The notes under the pieces: model-generated
The model's input: the letters and a program-made list of their open reading frames with translations, nothing else
The model's database searches: none
Told to the model about the DNA's origin: nothing
In this document: one piece after another, positions 55,718 to 64,000 of the stretch
Layout: every line of letters begins with the position of its first letter
How positions within the stretch are numbered: position 1 is the stretch's first letter
Source of the DNA: Phreatobacter aquaticus
GTDB lineage: Bacteria; Pseudomonadota; Alphaproteobacteria; Rhizobiales; Phreatobacteraceae
Assembly: GCF_005160265.1 (NCBI RefSeq)
Contig: NZ_CP039865.1
Span: forward strand, 954,828-1,018,827
Direction of reading: 5' to 3'
Length of the DNA stretch: 64,000 bases
Translations under genes and position numbers: made by a program

Positions 55718-57322
55718 TCAGTGCCTGAAATGGCGGACGCCGGTGAACACCATGGCGAGACCGGCCGCATCGGCTGCGTCGATCACCTCCTGGTCGCGCA
55801 TCGAGCCGCCGGGCTGGATCACCGCCGTAGCCCCTGCCTCGACCGCGGCAAGCAACCCATCCGCGAACGGGAAGAATGCGTCGGAGGCGACCACCGATCC
55901 CTTGGTGAGCGGAATGGTCCAGCCGCCGGCAACTGCCGCATCCTCGGCCTTGCGGGCAGCGATCCGGGCCGAATCCACCCGGCTCATCTGTCCGGCGCCA
56001 ATGCCGACCGTCGCCCCATCCTTGGCATAGACGATCGTGTTCGACTTGACGTGCTTGGCAACGCGGAAGGCGAAGCGCAGGTCGGTCAGTTCCTGCGGCG
56101 TCGGCGCGCGCTTGGTGACGACCTTCAGTTGCAGGTCATCGACCACCGCGTTGTCGCGCGACTGGACCAGAAGACCGCCTGCCACCGTCTTGACCGTGAT
56201 CCCCGCCGCCTTCGGATCGGGCAGGCCGCCAGCCAGCAGCAGGCGCAGATTCTTCTTGGTCGCGAGGATGGCCTTGGCCTCGTCCGTCGCATCGGGTGCG
56301 ATGATCACCTCGGTCAGGATCTGGACGATCTTGCGGGCCGCCTCCGCATCGAGCGTGCGGTTCAATGCGATGATGCCGCCGAAGGGTGAAACCGGATCGC
56401 AGGCGAAGGCCTTCTCATAGGCCTCAAGCAGGGTCGATGCCTCGGCAACGCCGCAAGGATTGGCGTGTTTGATGATCGCGACCGCTGCAGTGCGCGCCGG
56501 ATCGAACTCGCCGATCAGCTCATAGGCGGCGTCGGTATCGTTGATGTTGTTGTAGGAGAGTTCCTTGCCCTGCAGCTGGCGAATGGTTGCCACGCCCGGC
56601 CGGGCATTCGGGCCCTGCGGAGTCTTGTAGAACGCCGCCCACTGGTGGGGGTTCTCGCCATAGCGCAGGCCTTGAGCCAGCGTGCCACCGAAGGCGCGAT
56701 AAGGCGTCGCGGTCTCGTCGAGCTCGTTGAACAGCCAGTTGGAAATGGCGGCGTCATAGGCGGCCGTCCGGGCATAGGCCTTTGCGGCGAGGCGGCGGCG
56801 CAGATCGAGCGTCGTTGCACCGCCATGGGCCTTCATGGCCTCGATGACGCGACCGTAGTCAGCACCATCGACCACGACGGTCACGGCGTCATGGTTCTTG
56901 GAGGCCGCGCGAATCATCGCGGGGCCGCCAATGTCGATATTCTCGATCGTGTCGTCCCACGACGCGCCACGCGCGATCGTTGCCTCGAACGGGTAGAGGT
57001 TCACGACCAGCAGATCGATCGGCAGGATGCCATGGGTCTTAGCCGCAGCCTCGTGCTCGGCATTGCCGCGAATGGCGAGGAGGCCGCCATGAACCTTCGG
57101 GTGCAGCGTCTTGACCCGGCCGTCCATCATCTCCGGGAAGCCGGTGAGATCGGCAACTTCGGTGACCGCAAGGCCTGCGTCCTTCAGGGTCTTGTAGGTG
57201 CCTCCCGTCGAGACCAGGGCGACGCCGAGGCCAGCGAGGTCGCGGGCAAAATCGACGATCCCCGCCTTGTCGGAAACCGAGATCAGGGCACGGGCAATGG
57301 GGCGATCGGCGGGTGCGGACAC
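55718..57322 (-). CDS. purH: Bifunctional AICAR formyltransferase / IMP cyclohydrolase
   Basis: 534 residues from a GTG at 57322. The IMP cyclohydrolase domain is at the N-terminus ([56 protein letters not shown]), the AICAR transformylase domain behind it (KHANPCGVA, with the catalytic Lys-His; [19 protein letters not shown]). It carries out the last two steps of purine synthesis. The heparinase-like gene lies 100 bp upstream on the same strand, a gene order common in rhizobia. Confidence 0.96.
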   Translation of the reverse strand: MSAPADRPIARALISVSDKAGIVDFARDLAGLGVALVSTGGTYKTLKDAGLAVTEVADLTGFPEMMDGRVKTLHPKVHGGLLAIRGNAEHEAAAKTHGILPIDLLVVNLYPFEATIARGASWDDTIENIDIGGPAMIRAASKNHDAVTVVVDGADYGRVIEAMKAHGGATTLDLRRRLAAKAYARTAAYDAAISNWLFNELDETATPYRAFGGTLAQGLRYGENPHQWAAFYKTPQGPNARPGVATIRQLQGKELSYNNINDTDAAYELIGEFDPARTAAVAIIKHANPCGVAEASTLLEAYEKAFACDPVSPFGGIIALNRTLDAEAARKIVQILTEVIIAPDATDEAKAILATKKNLRLLLAGGLPDPKAAGITVKTVAGGLLVQSRDNAVVDDLQLKVVTKRAPTPQELTDLRFAFRVAKHVKSNTIVYAKDGATVGIGAGQMSRVDSARIAARKAEDAAVAGGWTIPLTKGSVVASDAFFPFADGLLAAVEAGATAVIQPGGSMRDQEVIDAADAAGLAMVFTGVRHFRH

Positions 57323-57422
57323 GAGGCGCTGTCTCCGGGAGGTCAGGAAGCGCGCGCCTTAGCACGCCCGTGCCGGTGCAGGAACCCGCTTCACTGAGGA
57401 AAGTCGAGCCTATCCGCCGCTT

Positions 57423-59120
57423 TCAGAGCGGCAATTCGGGTTCGGACGGCTGCGGAGCGGCCGCTGGCCGGTCCAGTTTGCGAAAGCCCCAGCGCACCCG
57501 CGTCGTGTCGGCGGAATTGGCCTCGATGACCAGTTGCGACGCGCGGCGCGGCCCCTCCGCCATCGCCAGCGACACGCTCGGCTCGATGGCAACCGGCTGG
57601 TCGGCGGCAAACACCCAGGCCTCGCCCGCCGGCAGGACCAGCAGGACCGACCGGCCATTCTCGGTCGGGATGGCCTGGACCACGGAATGAAGATGAAATC
57701 GCACCGCAAAGGGCTGGCCGGCGCCCTCGATACTGTCCTCGCCATCAAGGCGAAGACCGTCCTCGGCCAGCGCCATCGTCCGGCTGTGCTCGACACCGAA
57801 GCGGGCCCGGTAGCCGTCATGGACCGCCGTCAGCGTCAGGCCGCGCCGGCTGACGGCGACGTGCCGCGGCCCGGAGAGGACCGCGCCCTCGATAACGCCA
57901 CGTGAGGCAAAGCGCATGGATGAACGGTCTGCGACCGATACCGTGGAATGCGCGGCGGTCTTGCGGGCCTCGCGCCGCCAGACGGAGCGGTTGATGGCGG
58001 GTGCGCCGCAATTGACCACCAGCATCTGCCGGCCGGCCGAAAGCTCGAAGGACAAGGTCCCGGCATGCGCGCCGATGCTGTAGGCGGCCGGCGGCGGGTG
58101 GCCTGCATCGACGATGATGACGGTCTTGCCGGCCTCCAGCCGCTCGAACCCGCTATGCGGCGCCGAGGCAGGAATGTTGCCGCGACTCTCGTCATAGACC
58201 AGCGCGGTGGCGACCAGATCGATCGCGGTCGGGCCCATGCCGTTGAAGCGCGCCAGCGATCCATCGCCGAATTGCAGGAACCGCACCATCGGCATCATCC
58301 GGTCGACCGCGGTCAGGATCGCGGCGGGCGGTGTGACGTTGCGCGCCGGGAACAGCTGGCGAAGCGGCAGGAGATCGAGGATCAGCCCGACCAGCACGCC
58401 GGGATTGCGGCTGACATGACCGCCATCGGCGAGAATCTGGCGGTCGAGCTCCTCAGCCAGCCGGCGGGCCGCCCATTTGAGCAGGCGCTCCTCACCCTCG
58501 ATGCAGAGCCCCGCGGTGACCAACGCGATCAGCACCGACAAGCGGCCGGCACCGGGTGGCAATCCGACATATTGCGCCTGCAGCAACCGCATCTGGCGCC
58601 ACAATGACCGGGCAAACCGGCGATAGAAGGCGGGCTCGGCGCCCGCAAGCAGAAGTCCCGATGTCGCGAGCCAGGCCTTCAACCGTTCCGCCATCACCTG
58701 CGGCTGCCAGCCGACCGGATGGCTGCGGCCCTGCGCCTCCATCCAGGCAAGGACGAGGCGGCGCGCGGCGTCGCTCGCTTCGGGCGTGCCAGCCGAACGC
58801 AGGTGCCGGAGCCAGCCGAACCCGGCCAGCGCCTCCATCCATTCATCCGAAGGAGGCGGTATGGCGAAGGGATCGGAGGTCGTGACCGTCTGGCCGGCAA
58901 AGACGTAGACGCCCTCGATGAACTCGTCGGCACGGACCGGGTCGGCGGTCCGCAGTTCCTGCGGCACCAGGATCACGTGCGGTGCCTGGCTCCGTCCGCG
59001 CCAGATCCGCATGGAGATGGCGGTGAACGGCAGGGCTCGTGCACCGCGTGCGCGAGCGGAGGCCGCAAGCCTCGTTGCCAGCAGCCGTTCCGAAAACCAT
59101 GCGAGGGCCGAAAGCCTCAA
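57423..59120 (-). CDS. Heparinase II/III-like protein
   Basis: 565 residues from a TTG at 59120. An alpha/alpha-toroid N-terminal half (WRQMRLLQAQYVGLPPGAGRLSVLIALVTAGLCIEG, DGGHVSRNPGVLVGLILDLLPLRQLF) precedes the heparinase II/III beta-sheet domain (GFERLEAGKTVIIVDAGHPPPAAYSIGAHAGTLSFELSAGRQMLVVNCG, AAHSTVSV). No signal peptide is evident. The substrate is probably an acidic polysaccharide, but relatives beside purH in rhizobia are uncharacterised. Confidence 0.88.
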   Translation of the reverse strand: MRLSALAWFSERLLATRLAASARARGARALPFTAISMRIWRGRSQAPHVILVPQELRTADPVRADEFIEGVYVFAGQTVTTSDPFAIPPPSDEWMEALAGFGWLRHLRSAGTPEASDAARRLVLAWMEAQGRSHPVGWQPQVMAERLKAWLATSGLLLAGAEPAFYRRFARSLWRQMRLLQAQYVGLPPGAGRLSVLIALVTAGLCIEGEERLLKWAARRLAEELDRQILADGGHVSRNPGVLVGLILDLLPLRQLFPARNVTPPAAILTAVDRMMPMVRFLQFGDGSLARFNGMGPTAIDLVATALVYDESRGNIPASAPHSGFERLEAGKTVIIVDAGHPPPAAYSIGAHAGTLSFELSAGRQMLVVNCGAPAINRSVWRREARKTAAHSTVSVADRSSMRFASRGVIEGAVLSGPRHVAVSRRGLTLTAVHDGYRARFGVEHSRTMALAEDGLRLDGEDSIEGAGQPFAVRFHLHSVVQAIPTENGRSVLLVLPAGEAWVFAADQPVAIEPSVSLAMAEGPRRASQLVIEANSADTTRVRWGFRKLDRPAAAPQPSEPELPL

Positions 59121-59302
59121 TGCGCCATGTCCGTTTCTGCCGGCGGGGAATCGAATCGGGGGGACCCGGCTGAAAGCTCCTAGAAGCCTTGCTTGGTCAC
59201 CATCAAGTCATAGCCGCATTTCCAAGCCGTTAACCATTTCGCGCTTTGATGTCGGTGTGCGGCGCGCACTCGATTTGCCCCGCTGATCCTGGAGTTTGTC
59301 CC

Positions 59303-60115
59303 GTGTCCCGATCGGCTGTTGTTGTCGGCGTCGCCGCTCTGGTCTTGGCTGCCTTGCCCGCTCGCGCAGGCGAGACGGTGTCCGGCCGCTATGACATCAT
59401 GATTGGCGGACTTCAGGTCGGCGTTGCCGGACTTGAAGGGCGCATTTCGGACGAGGCCTATGAAACCTCGATTTCGCTGAGACTGTCGGGCGTCTCGCGC
59501 CTGATCGCGTCCGGCCGCGGCACGGCGAGCGCATCGGGCCGCATCTCCGGCGGACGCGCCATACCGGCAAACTACAATCTCACGCTGAACACGACCCAGC
59601 AGAACGAAGCGATCCGCATGGCGATGACCGGCGGCGCGATCCGCAGCTTCTCCGCCGAGCCCGAACGCCCGGCCGCCGCCGACCAGGTGCCGGTGACGGC
59701 AGCCCATCGCCAGGGCGTGCTCGACCCGCTCGCAGCCGGCCTGTTCTTCGCACCCGGCGCCGGGCCGACCGTCACGGCCGCGGCCTGCGCCAAGACCTTC
59801 CCGGTCTTCGACGGGCGCCAGCGCTATGACCTGTCCTTCTCATTTGCCCGCACCGACACGATCAAGGTCGCCGGCTATGAGGGGCCGGTCGTCGTCTGCA
59901 ATGCGCGGTACCGCGCCATCGCAGGCCATCGTCCGTCCCAGACCCAGGCGATGGAAGCCAACCGGGACATGCAGATCTGGCTGGCACCCATTGCCGGCAC
60001 GCGCGCCCTGCTGCCGGCCCGCATCTCGATCCGGACGCCCGTCGGCGTCGCGCTGATCGAACCGACCAAGCTTGAACTGGGCAGCCCCTCGACGACCGCC
60101 AGCATCAGCCGCTGA
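59303..60115 (+). CDS. Secreted DUF3108-like protein
   Basis: 270 residues from a GTG at 59303 with GGAG eight bases upstream. The signal peptide ends at ALPARA. The mature protein begins GETVSGRYDIMIGGLQVGVAGLEGRISDEAYETSISLRLSGVSRL, a beta-strand pattern resembling DUF3108, and contains two Cys (AACAKTF, VVVCNARY) that could pair. Periplasmic; function unknown. It is divergent from the heparinase-like gene. Confidence 0.8.
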   Translation: MSRSAVVVGVAALVLAALPARAGETVSGRYDIMIGGLQVGVAGLEGRISDEAYETSISLRLSGVSRLIASGRGTASASGRISGGRAIPANYNLTLNTTQQNEAIRMAMTGGAIRSFSAEPERPAAADQVPVTAAHRQGVLDPLAAGLFFAPGAGPTVTAAACAKTFPVFDGRQRYDLSFSFARTDTIKVAGYEGPVVVCNARYRAIAGHRPSQTQAMEANRDMQIWLAPIAGTRALLPARISIRTPVGVALIEPTKLELGSPSTTASISR

Positions 60116-60123
60116 TGCCAAGA

Positions 60124-60147
60124 GGGCCGTCCGGTCAAGGACGGCCC
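60124..60147. terminator. Hairpin between convergent genes
   Basis: GGGCCGTCC (60124-60132) pairs perfectly with GGACGGCCC (60139-60147). It lies between the DUF3108-like stop and the terC stop and could terminate both, although no long T-run follows on either strand. Confidence 0.6.
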
Positions 60148-60188
60148 CACTGGAGCATCAGCAACCGTGGTCAGCGAGTGAGCGGGCC

Positions 60189-61202
60189 TTACCGCTCCGC
60201 CTGCGCCGGCTGCGCATCGTCGTTCCGCGTCTTCCACAAGGAGACGGCAATGCCGCCGCCGATCAGAAGCACGGTGACGCCGAGCGAGATGGCCGGGTCG
60301 ACCTTGGCGACGAGCTGGCTCCAGAAGATCTTCACACCGATGAAGACCAGCACCAGGGCCAGCGCATATTTGAGATAGGCGAACCGGTGCACCATGGCCG
60401 CGAGAGCGAAATAGAGCGCCCGCAAGCCCAGGATCGCCATGATGTTCGCCGTGTACACGATGAACGTATCCGTGGTGATCGCGAAGATCGCCGGCACCGA
60501 ATCCACCGCGAAGACAAGGTCGGCGATGTTGATCACGATCAGGGCGAGCAGCAGCGGCGTCGCCCAGACGACGGTCCTGCCCGTCTGGGGATGCGGCTGA
60601 CGGACCAGGAACTTCTGCCCGTGCAGCTCCGGCGTGACCCGGATATAGCGGCGCAGGAAGTTGATCATCTTGTTGTCGGCCATGTCCGTGTCGTGATCCG
60701 GCACCATCAGCATCTTGATGCCGGTACCGACCAGGAACAGGGCGAACACGTAGAGAATCCAGCTGTACTGCTGGACCAGCGCCGCGCCCACGCCGATCAT
60801 GACGCCTCGCAGCACGATCACCGCCACGATGCCCCAGACGAGCGCCCGGTACTGATACTGGCGGGGAATGGCGAAGAAGCCGAAGATCAGCGAAATCACG
60901 AAGACATTGTCGATCGACAGCGCCTTCTCGATGAAATAGCCGGTGAAGAAGGCCATGCCCGCATGGACGCCGTCCTGCGTGACGATGAAGCCCCGCTCAT
61001 AGGCCCACCAGACGCCGCCGCCATAGACGATGGCAATGACGAAGTAGAAGAGCGAAAGCCACAGGCTTTGCGCAATACCAAGTTCCTTGTCCCGGCGGTT
61101 GAGAATGCCGAGGTCAAAGGCGAGAAGGGTGATGACAAGCGTGAAGAAGCCCGCCCACATCCAGAGCGGCTTGCCGATCCAGTCGGCAACAAACATATCC
61201 AT
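60189..61202 (-). CDS. TerC/Alx-family membrane protein
   Basis: 337 residues from the ATG at 61202 (a TTG at 61208 is in frame). About nine helices with the family motifs FDLGILNRRDKELGIAQSLWLSLFYF, EKALSIDNVFVISLIF (conserved acidic pair and Asn) and NIADLVFAVDSVPAIFAITTDTFIVYTANIMAILGLRALYF. TerC/Alx proteins export manganese or other metals, often for metalated exoenzymes. The known Mn/pH-sensing leaders of this family are not recognisable here, although the leader contains a strong hairpin (near 61250-61275). Confidence 0.92.
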   Translation of the reverse strand: MDMFVADWIGKPLWMWAGFFTLVITLLAFDLGILNRRDKELGIAQSLWLSLFYFVIAIVYGGGVWWAYERGFIVTQDGVHAGMAFFTGYFIEKALSIDNVFVISLIFGFFAIPRQYQYRALVWGIVAVIVLRGVMIGVGAALVQQYSWILYVFALFLVGTGIKMLMVPDHDTDMADNKMINFLRRYIRVTPELHGQKFLVRQPHPQTGRTVVWATPLLLALIVINIADLVFAVDSVPAIFAITTDTFIVYTANIMAILGLRALYFALAAMVHRFAYLKYALALVLVFIGVKIFWSQLVAKVDPAISLGVTVLLIGGGIAVSLWKTRNDDAQPAQAER

Positions 61203-61360
61203 GATCAAGATTCCGATTGAGCCTGAAGAACGTCTCCGGCTCCGACATGACCCGCGGGAATGGAACCCGCAGGGCCAGAGGGGCCCGCAACCGGTGACGC
61301 TAAGATCGTCAAAGGCTGGCCGGCTTGCTAGGAGACACTTGGTCGCAGCCTTTTGCCCGT

Positions 61361-61384
61361 GCAGATCGCCACTTTATTAGGCAA
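61361..61384. promoter_or_regulatory. Operator-like element matching that of the long operon
   Basis: GCAGAT (61361-61366) then, from 61366, TCGCCACTTTATTAGGCAA. The corresponding element at 35181-35208 has GCAGAT followed by TTGCCTTCTTGTTAGGCAA; 14 of 19 aligned bases agree, including the whole right arm TTAGGCAA. It is 157 bp before the ATG of the paralogous binding-protein gene. Confidence 0.5.
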
Positions 61385-61540
61385 ATCCCGGCCTTTCGCC
61401 GAAGAAAGCGGTTGATGAACGGCCCGGCATGGTCTTTGCTGCGTAAGTGACTCTACGGCATGACCTTCGCTGGTTGTGTCGATCAGGCGCGCTGCGCTGC
61501 CGCCTGGCCAACGAGACCTCCCAGCCGACAAGGGCGTTCC

Positions 61541-62593
61541 ATGACCAAGTTCCCGCGTTTTCGTCCAAGCCGCCGCGATGCCCTGAAGTTTGCCGGCGCG
61601 GCCTCGCTGTCGGCCCTCGCCGCTCCCGCCGTTCATGCCCAGGCGACGATCAACGTGCGCTTCACGCTCGACTGGCGCTTCGAGGGGCCAGCCGGCCTGT
61701 TCCTGATGGCGCTGGAGAAGGGTCATTTCCGGGCCGAAGGGCTGAATGTCTCGATCGACCCGTCGTCCGGCTCGCGCGAAGGCGTCACCCGGGTCGCCTC
61801 GGGCACCTATGACATGGGCTTCGGCGACTTCAACTCGATGATCCGGTTCCGCGACGAGAACCCGACGGTCGATGTGAAGGCCGTCATGATGGTCTATGAC
61901 CGTCCGCCTTTCGCGATCATCGGCCGCAAGTCGCGTGGCATCACCACCGATGTGAAGAGCCTGGAGGGCAAGAAGTTCGGCGCCCCCGCTCCCGACGGTG
62001 CCTATGCCCAGTGGCCGATCTTCAAGGCGGTCAACAATCTCGACGATTCCAAGATGGTGTTCGAGAATGTCGGCTTCCCGGTCCGCGAGCCGATGCTGGC
62101 CTCGGGTGAGGTCGACGCCATCTTCGGCTTCGCCCACTCGTCCTACATCAATCTCAAGTCGCGCGGCGTTCCCGATGCCGACATCATCGTGCTGCACATG
62201 TTCGACTATGGCGTCGAGCTATACGGCAACGTGCTGATGCCGAGCGTCGGCTTCATGAAGGACAACCGCGCAGCTGTCGCCGGCTTCAACCGCGCTGTGG
62301 TCAAGGGCATCCGCGACTGCATCGCCGATCAGGCCGCGGCCGTGAAGCTGGTCCTCGCCCGCAACGACGTCGCCCGCCAGGAGACCGAGGCCGAGCGCCT
62401 CAAGATGTGCATCGACAATTACGTCATGACGCCCTGGGTGAAAGCCAACGGCATTGGCGGCATCGATCCGGCGCGTCTCGCCAAGTCGATCGACCAGATC
62501 GGCCTGACCTTCACCTACAAGAACAAGCCGAAGCCCGAGGACGTGTTCGTCAGCGACCTTCTCCCGCCGGCCGCCGAGCGCAAGCTGGTCTGA
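61541..62593 (+). CDS. NMT1/THI5-like ABC substrate-binding protein (third paralogue)
   Basis: 350 residues from the ATG at 61541. Tat-like signal SRRDALKFAGAASLSALAAPAVHAQ. Mature start INVRFTLDWRFEGPAGLFLMALEKGHF; YDMGFGDFNSMIRFRDENP; ends KPEDVFVSDLLPPAAERKL. It shares LDWRF, GFGD and the LPPAAER end with the protein at 29070-30092, so a similar ligand class is expected. It heads an importer operon with the ATPase and permease downstream. Confidence 0.92.
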   Translation: MTKFPRFRPSRRDALKFAGAASLSALAAPAVHAQATINVRFTLDWRFEGPAGLFLMALEKGHFRAEGLNVSIDPSSGSREGVTRVASGTYDMGFGDFNSMIRFRDENPTVDVKAVMMVYDRPPFAIIGRKSRGITTDVKSLEGKKFGAPAPDGAYAQWPIFKAVNNLDDSKMVFENVGFPVREPMLASGEVDAIFGFAHSSYINLKSRGVPDADIIVLHMFDYGVELYGNVLMPSVGFMKDNRAAVAGFNRAVVKGIRDCIADQAAAVKLVLARNDVARQETEAERLKMCIDNYVMTPWVKANGIGGIDPARLAKSIDQIGLTFTYKNKPKPEDVFVSDLLPPAAERKLV

Positions 62594-62661
62594 TCCTTGC
62601 TGCCTCCCGATCCGGGCGAACACCGCCCGGATCATCGCACCCGACCGGAAGGCTTGTTCCC

Positions 62662-63453
62662 TTGCGTCCCTTCGTCGAACTGACCGACGTCAGCCATACC
62701 TATTCAACGGGCGGCACGCTTGCCGTCGACGGCTTGAGCCTGAAGGTCTCGGAGGGTGAGTTCGCCGCGGTTGTCGGTCCGTCCGGCTGCGGCAAGTCCA
62801 CCCTCATGAAGCTCGCAACCGGCCTGCAGTTCCCGCAGAAGGGTGCGGTCATCGTTGACGGCAAGGAAGTCTCCGAGCCGGTCAAGATGGCCGGCATGGC
62901 ATTCCAGGCCCCGACCCTGCTGCCCTGGCGCACGACGCTTGAGAACCTGATGCTGCCGCTGGAGATCGTCCAGCCGCACCGCTCCAGGTTGCGCAAGCAC
63001 CGCGCCGAATATGTCGCAAAGGCCGAAGCCCTGCTGGAATCGGTGGGTCTCGGTGGCGCGGGTTCCAAGTTCCCGTGGCAATTGTCCGGCGGCATGCAGC
63101 AGCGGTCCTCGCTGTGCCGCGCGCTGATCCACGAGCCGAAGCTGCTGATGCTCGACGAGCCGTTCGGCGCGCTCGATGCCTTCACGCGCGAGGAACTCTG
63201 GTGCGTCATCCGCGACCTACATGCGCGCATGGCCGGCAAGCTGACAGTGATCCTCGTCACCCACGATCTTCGCGAGGCGACGTTCCTGGCCGACCGCATC
63301 TTCTGCATGTCGCAGCGGCCCGGTCGCATCATCACCGAGCGGGTGGTGGACTTCCCGCGGCCGCGCGATCTCGAAATCACCTACACGCAGGCCTTTTCCG
63401 ACATTGTCCATGACCTGCGCGCCCGCATTGCGGAAGCGCGTTCGGCAGCGTGA
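62662..63453 (+). CDS. ABC transporter ATP-binding protein (SsuB/TauB-like)
   Basis: 263 residues from a TTG at 62662 preceded by GGAAGG; no ATG or GTG fits the domain start better. Walker A GPSGCGKST, Q-loop MAFQAPTLLPWRTTLENLMLPLEIV, signature LSGGMQQR, Walker B LLMLDEPFGALDAF, H-loop VTHDLREAT. Closely similar to the ATPase at 30912-31832. Confidence 0.92.
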   Translation: MRPFVELTDVSHTYSTGGTLAVDGLSLKVSEGEFAAVVGPSGCGKSTLMKLATGLQFPQKGAVIVDGKEVSEPVKMAGMAFQAPTLLPWRTTLENLMLPLEIVQPHRSRLRKHRAEYVAKAEALLESVGLGGAGSKFPWQLSGGMQQRSSLCRALIHEPKLLMLDEPFGALDAFTREELWCVIRDLHARMAGKLTVILVTHDLREATFLADRIFCMSQRPGRIITERVVDFPRPRDLEITYTQAFSDIVHDLRARIAEARSAA

Positions 63454-63460
63454 GGCCCTG

Positions 63461-64000
63461 ATGCAGCCGGTCATCGACTTTCTTCTGAACTATTGGCCGG
63501 CGGCGATCGCGATCGGATGTGTGGCCTTCCTCGCCAAGGTCCTGTTCGACGTGGTCACCGCCACCAGCATCGACAAGACGAAGCTGGCGCTGAAGCTGGC
63601 GCCGGTCATCTGCACCATCGGAACATTTCTGGTCTGGGAACTGTTCTGCAAGGCGTTGAACGTCTCGACATTCGTGCTGCCGGCGCCCTCCACCATCATC
63701 TCCGCGACCTGGGAATTCCGCCGCCAGATCGGCCTGCACTCGTTCCACACGGCCTGGATGACGCTGGCCGGCTTCGGCCTGGCCGTAGCCTTCGGCGTCG
63801 CGCTCGGCCTGGTTCTCGGCGCCAGCCGCTTCTTCTATGCCGGCTTCTATCCCCTGATGGTCGGGTTCAACTCGATCCCGAAGGTCGCCGTGGTTCCGAT
63901 CCTGGTCATCTGGTTCGGCGTCGGCTGGCTTCCGGCCGTGCTGACCGCCTTCATGATCTCGTTTTTCCCGATCGTCGTGAACGTCGCGACCGGTCTTGCC
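63461..64000 (+). CDS. ABC transporter permease (SsuC-like), truncated by the window edge
   Basis: 180 residues are visible from the ATG at 63461, eight bases after the ATPase stop. Extra N-terminal helix (PAAIAIGCVAFLAKVLFDVV) compared with the permease at 30131-30910, then the shared block VGFNSIPKVAVVPILVIWFGVGWLPAVLTAFMISFFPIVVNVATG. The cytoplasmic EAA loop lies beyond the window. Confidence 0.92.
   Translation, partial: MQPVIDFLLNYWPAAIAIGCVAFLAKVLFDVVTATSIDKTKLALKLAPVICTIGTFLVWELFCKALNVSTFVLPAPSTIISATWEFRRQIGLHSFHTAWMTLAGFGLAVAFGVALGLVLGASRFFYAGFYPLMVGFNSIPKVAVVPILVIWFGVGWLPAVLTAFMISFFPIVVNVATGLA

Noticed and set aside
61250-61275. T-arm-like sequence (GCGGGTTCCATTCCCGC) suggesting a tRNA
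   Set aside because: The flanks cannot fold acceptor, D and anticodon arms, and the loop lacks the conserved purine at the usual place; it is only a hairpin.
61203-61330. yybP-ykoY manganese riboswitch before the TerC gene
   Set aside because: The conserved GGGGAGTAG-type core and companion segment are not present on the minus strand.

Overview
This is a GC-rich, densely packed chromosomal segment. Gene content and gene order point to an alphaproteobacterium of the Hyphomicrobiales (Rhizobiales): LolA beside FtsK, FtsE-FtsX, an HWE histidine kinase, SorA/SorB sulfite oxidase, homospermidine synthase, CcmD-CcmG, heparinase-like beside PurH, and promoters of the EcfG general-stress type. The genus is not fixed by what I can see. 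I found no insertion sequence, prophage, CRISPR array, rRNA or tRNA gene. Both window edges cut a gene (a GH15 hydrolase on the left, an ABC permease on the right).

1-14.8 kb is a stress and signalling region: trehalose-phosphate phosphatase with a GH15 enzyme, a ROK protein whose two lobes appear in swapped order, small membrane and stress proteins, a DUF892 ferritin-like protein, two hybrid histidine kinases, a receiver protein and an HWE kinase. Seven intergenic sites match or nearly match the EcfG promoter GGAAC-N16/17-CGTT, four of them exactly and all placed upstream of start codons. The region therefore reads as an EcfG (PhyR/NepR) regulon cluster.

14.8-23.5 kb is housekeeping: ftsE-ftsX, lolA, ftsK, glnK-amtB and a TesB thioesterase.

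23.5-35.1 kb is eleven minus-strand genes with little or no spacing: binding protein, SDR, cyclic amidohydrolase, ATPase, permease, second binding protein, deaminase-type amidohydrolase, then a complete PotFGHI-like importer. It looks like an uptake-plus-ring-opening catabolic operon of unknown substrate. A second importer of the same family starts at 61.5 kb, and the upstream regions of the two share an operator-like element.

35.2-43 kb holds a DUF1624 acyltransferase-like membrane protein, a CinA-like protein, homospermidine synthase, sorA-sorB, ccmC-ccmD-ccmG and an Omp25-like porin. 43-61 kb holds a pteridine-reductase-like SDR, uvrC, plsC, a YdcF-like protein, a quinone oxidoreductase, gamma-glutamyltransferase, a UMF1-type transporter, an ABC-2 exporter, a small P-loop kinase, YbjQ, purH, a heparinase-like protein, a DUF3108-like protein and TerC. 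The only stretch over 300 bases without a supported gene is 42636-43173.
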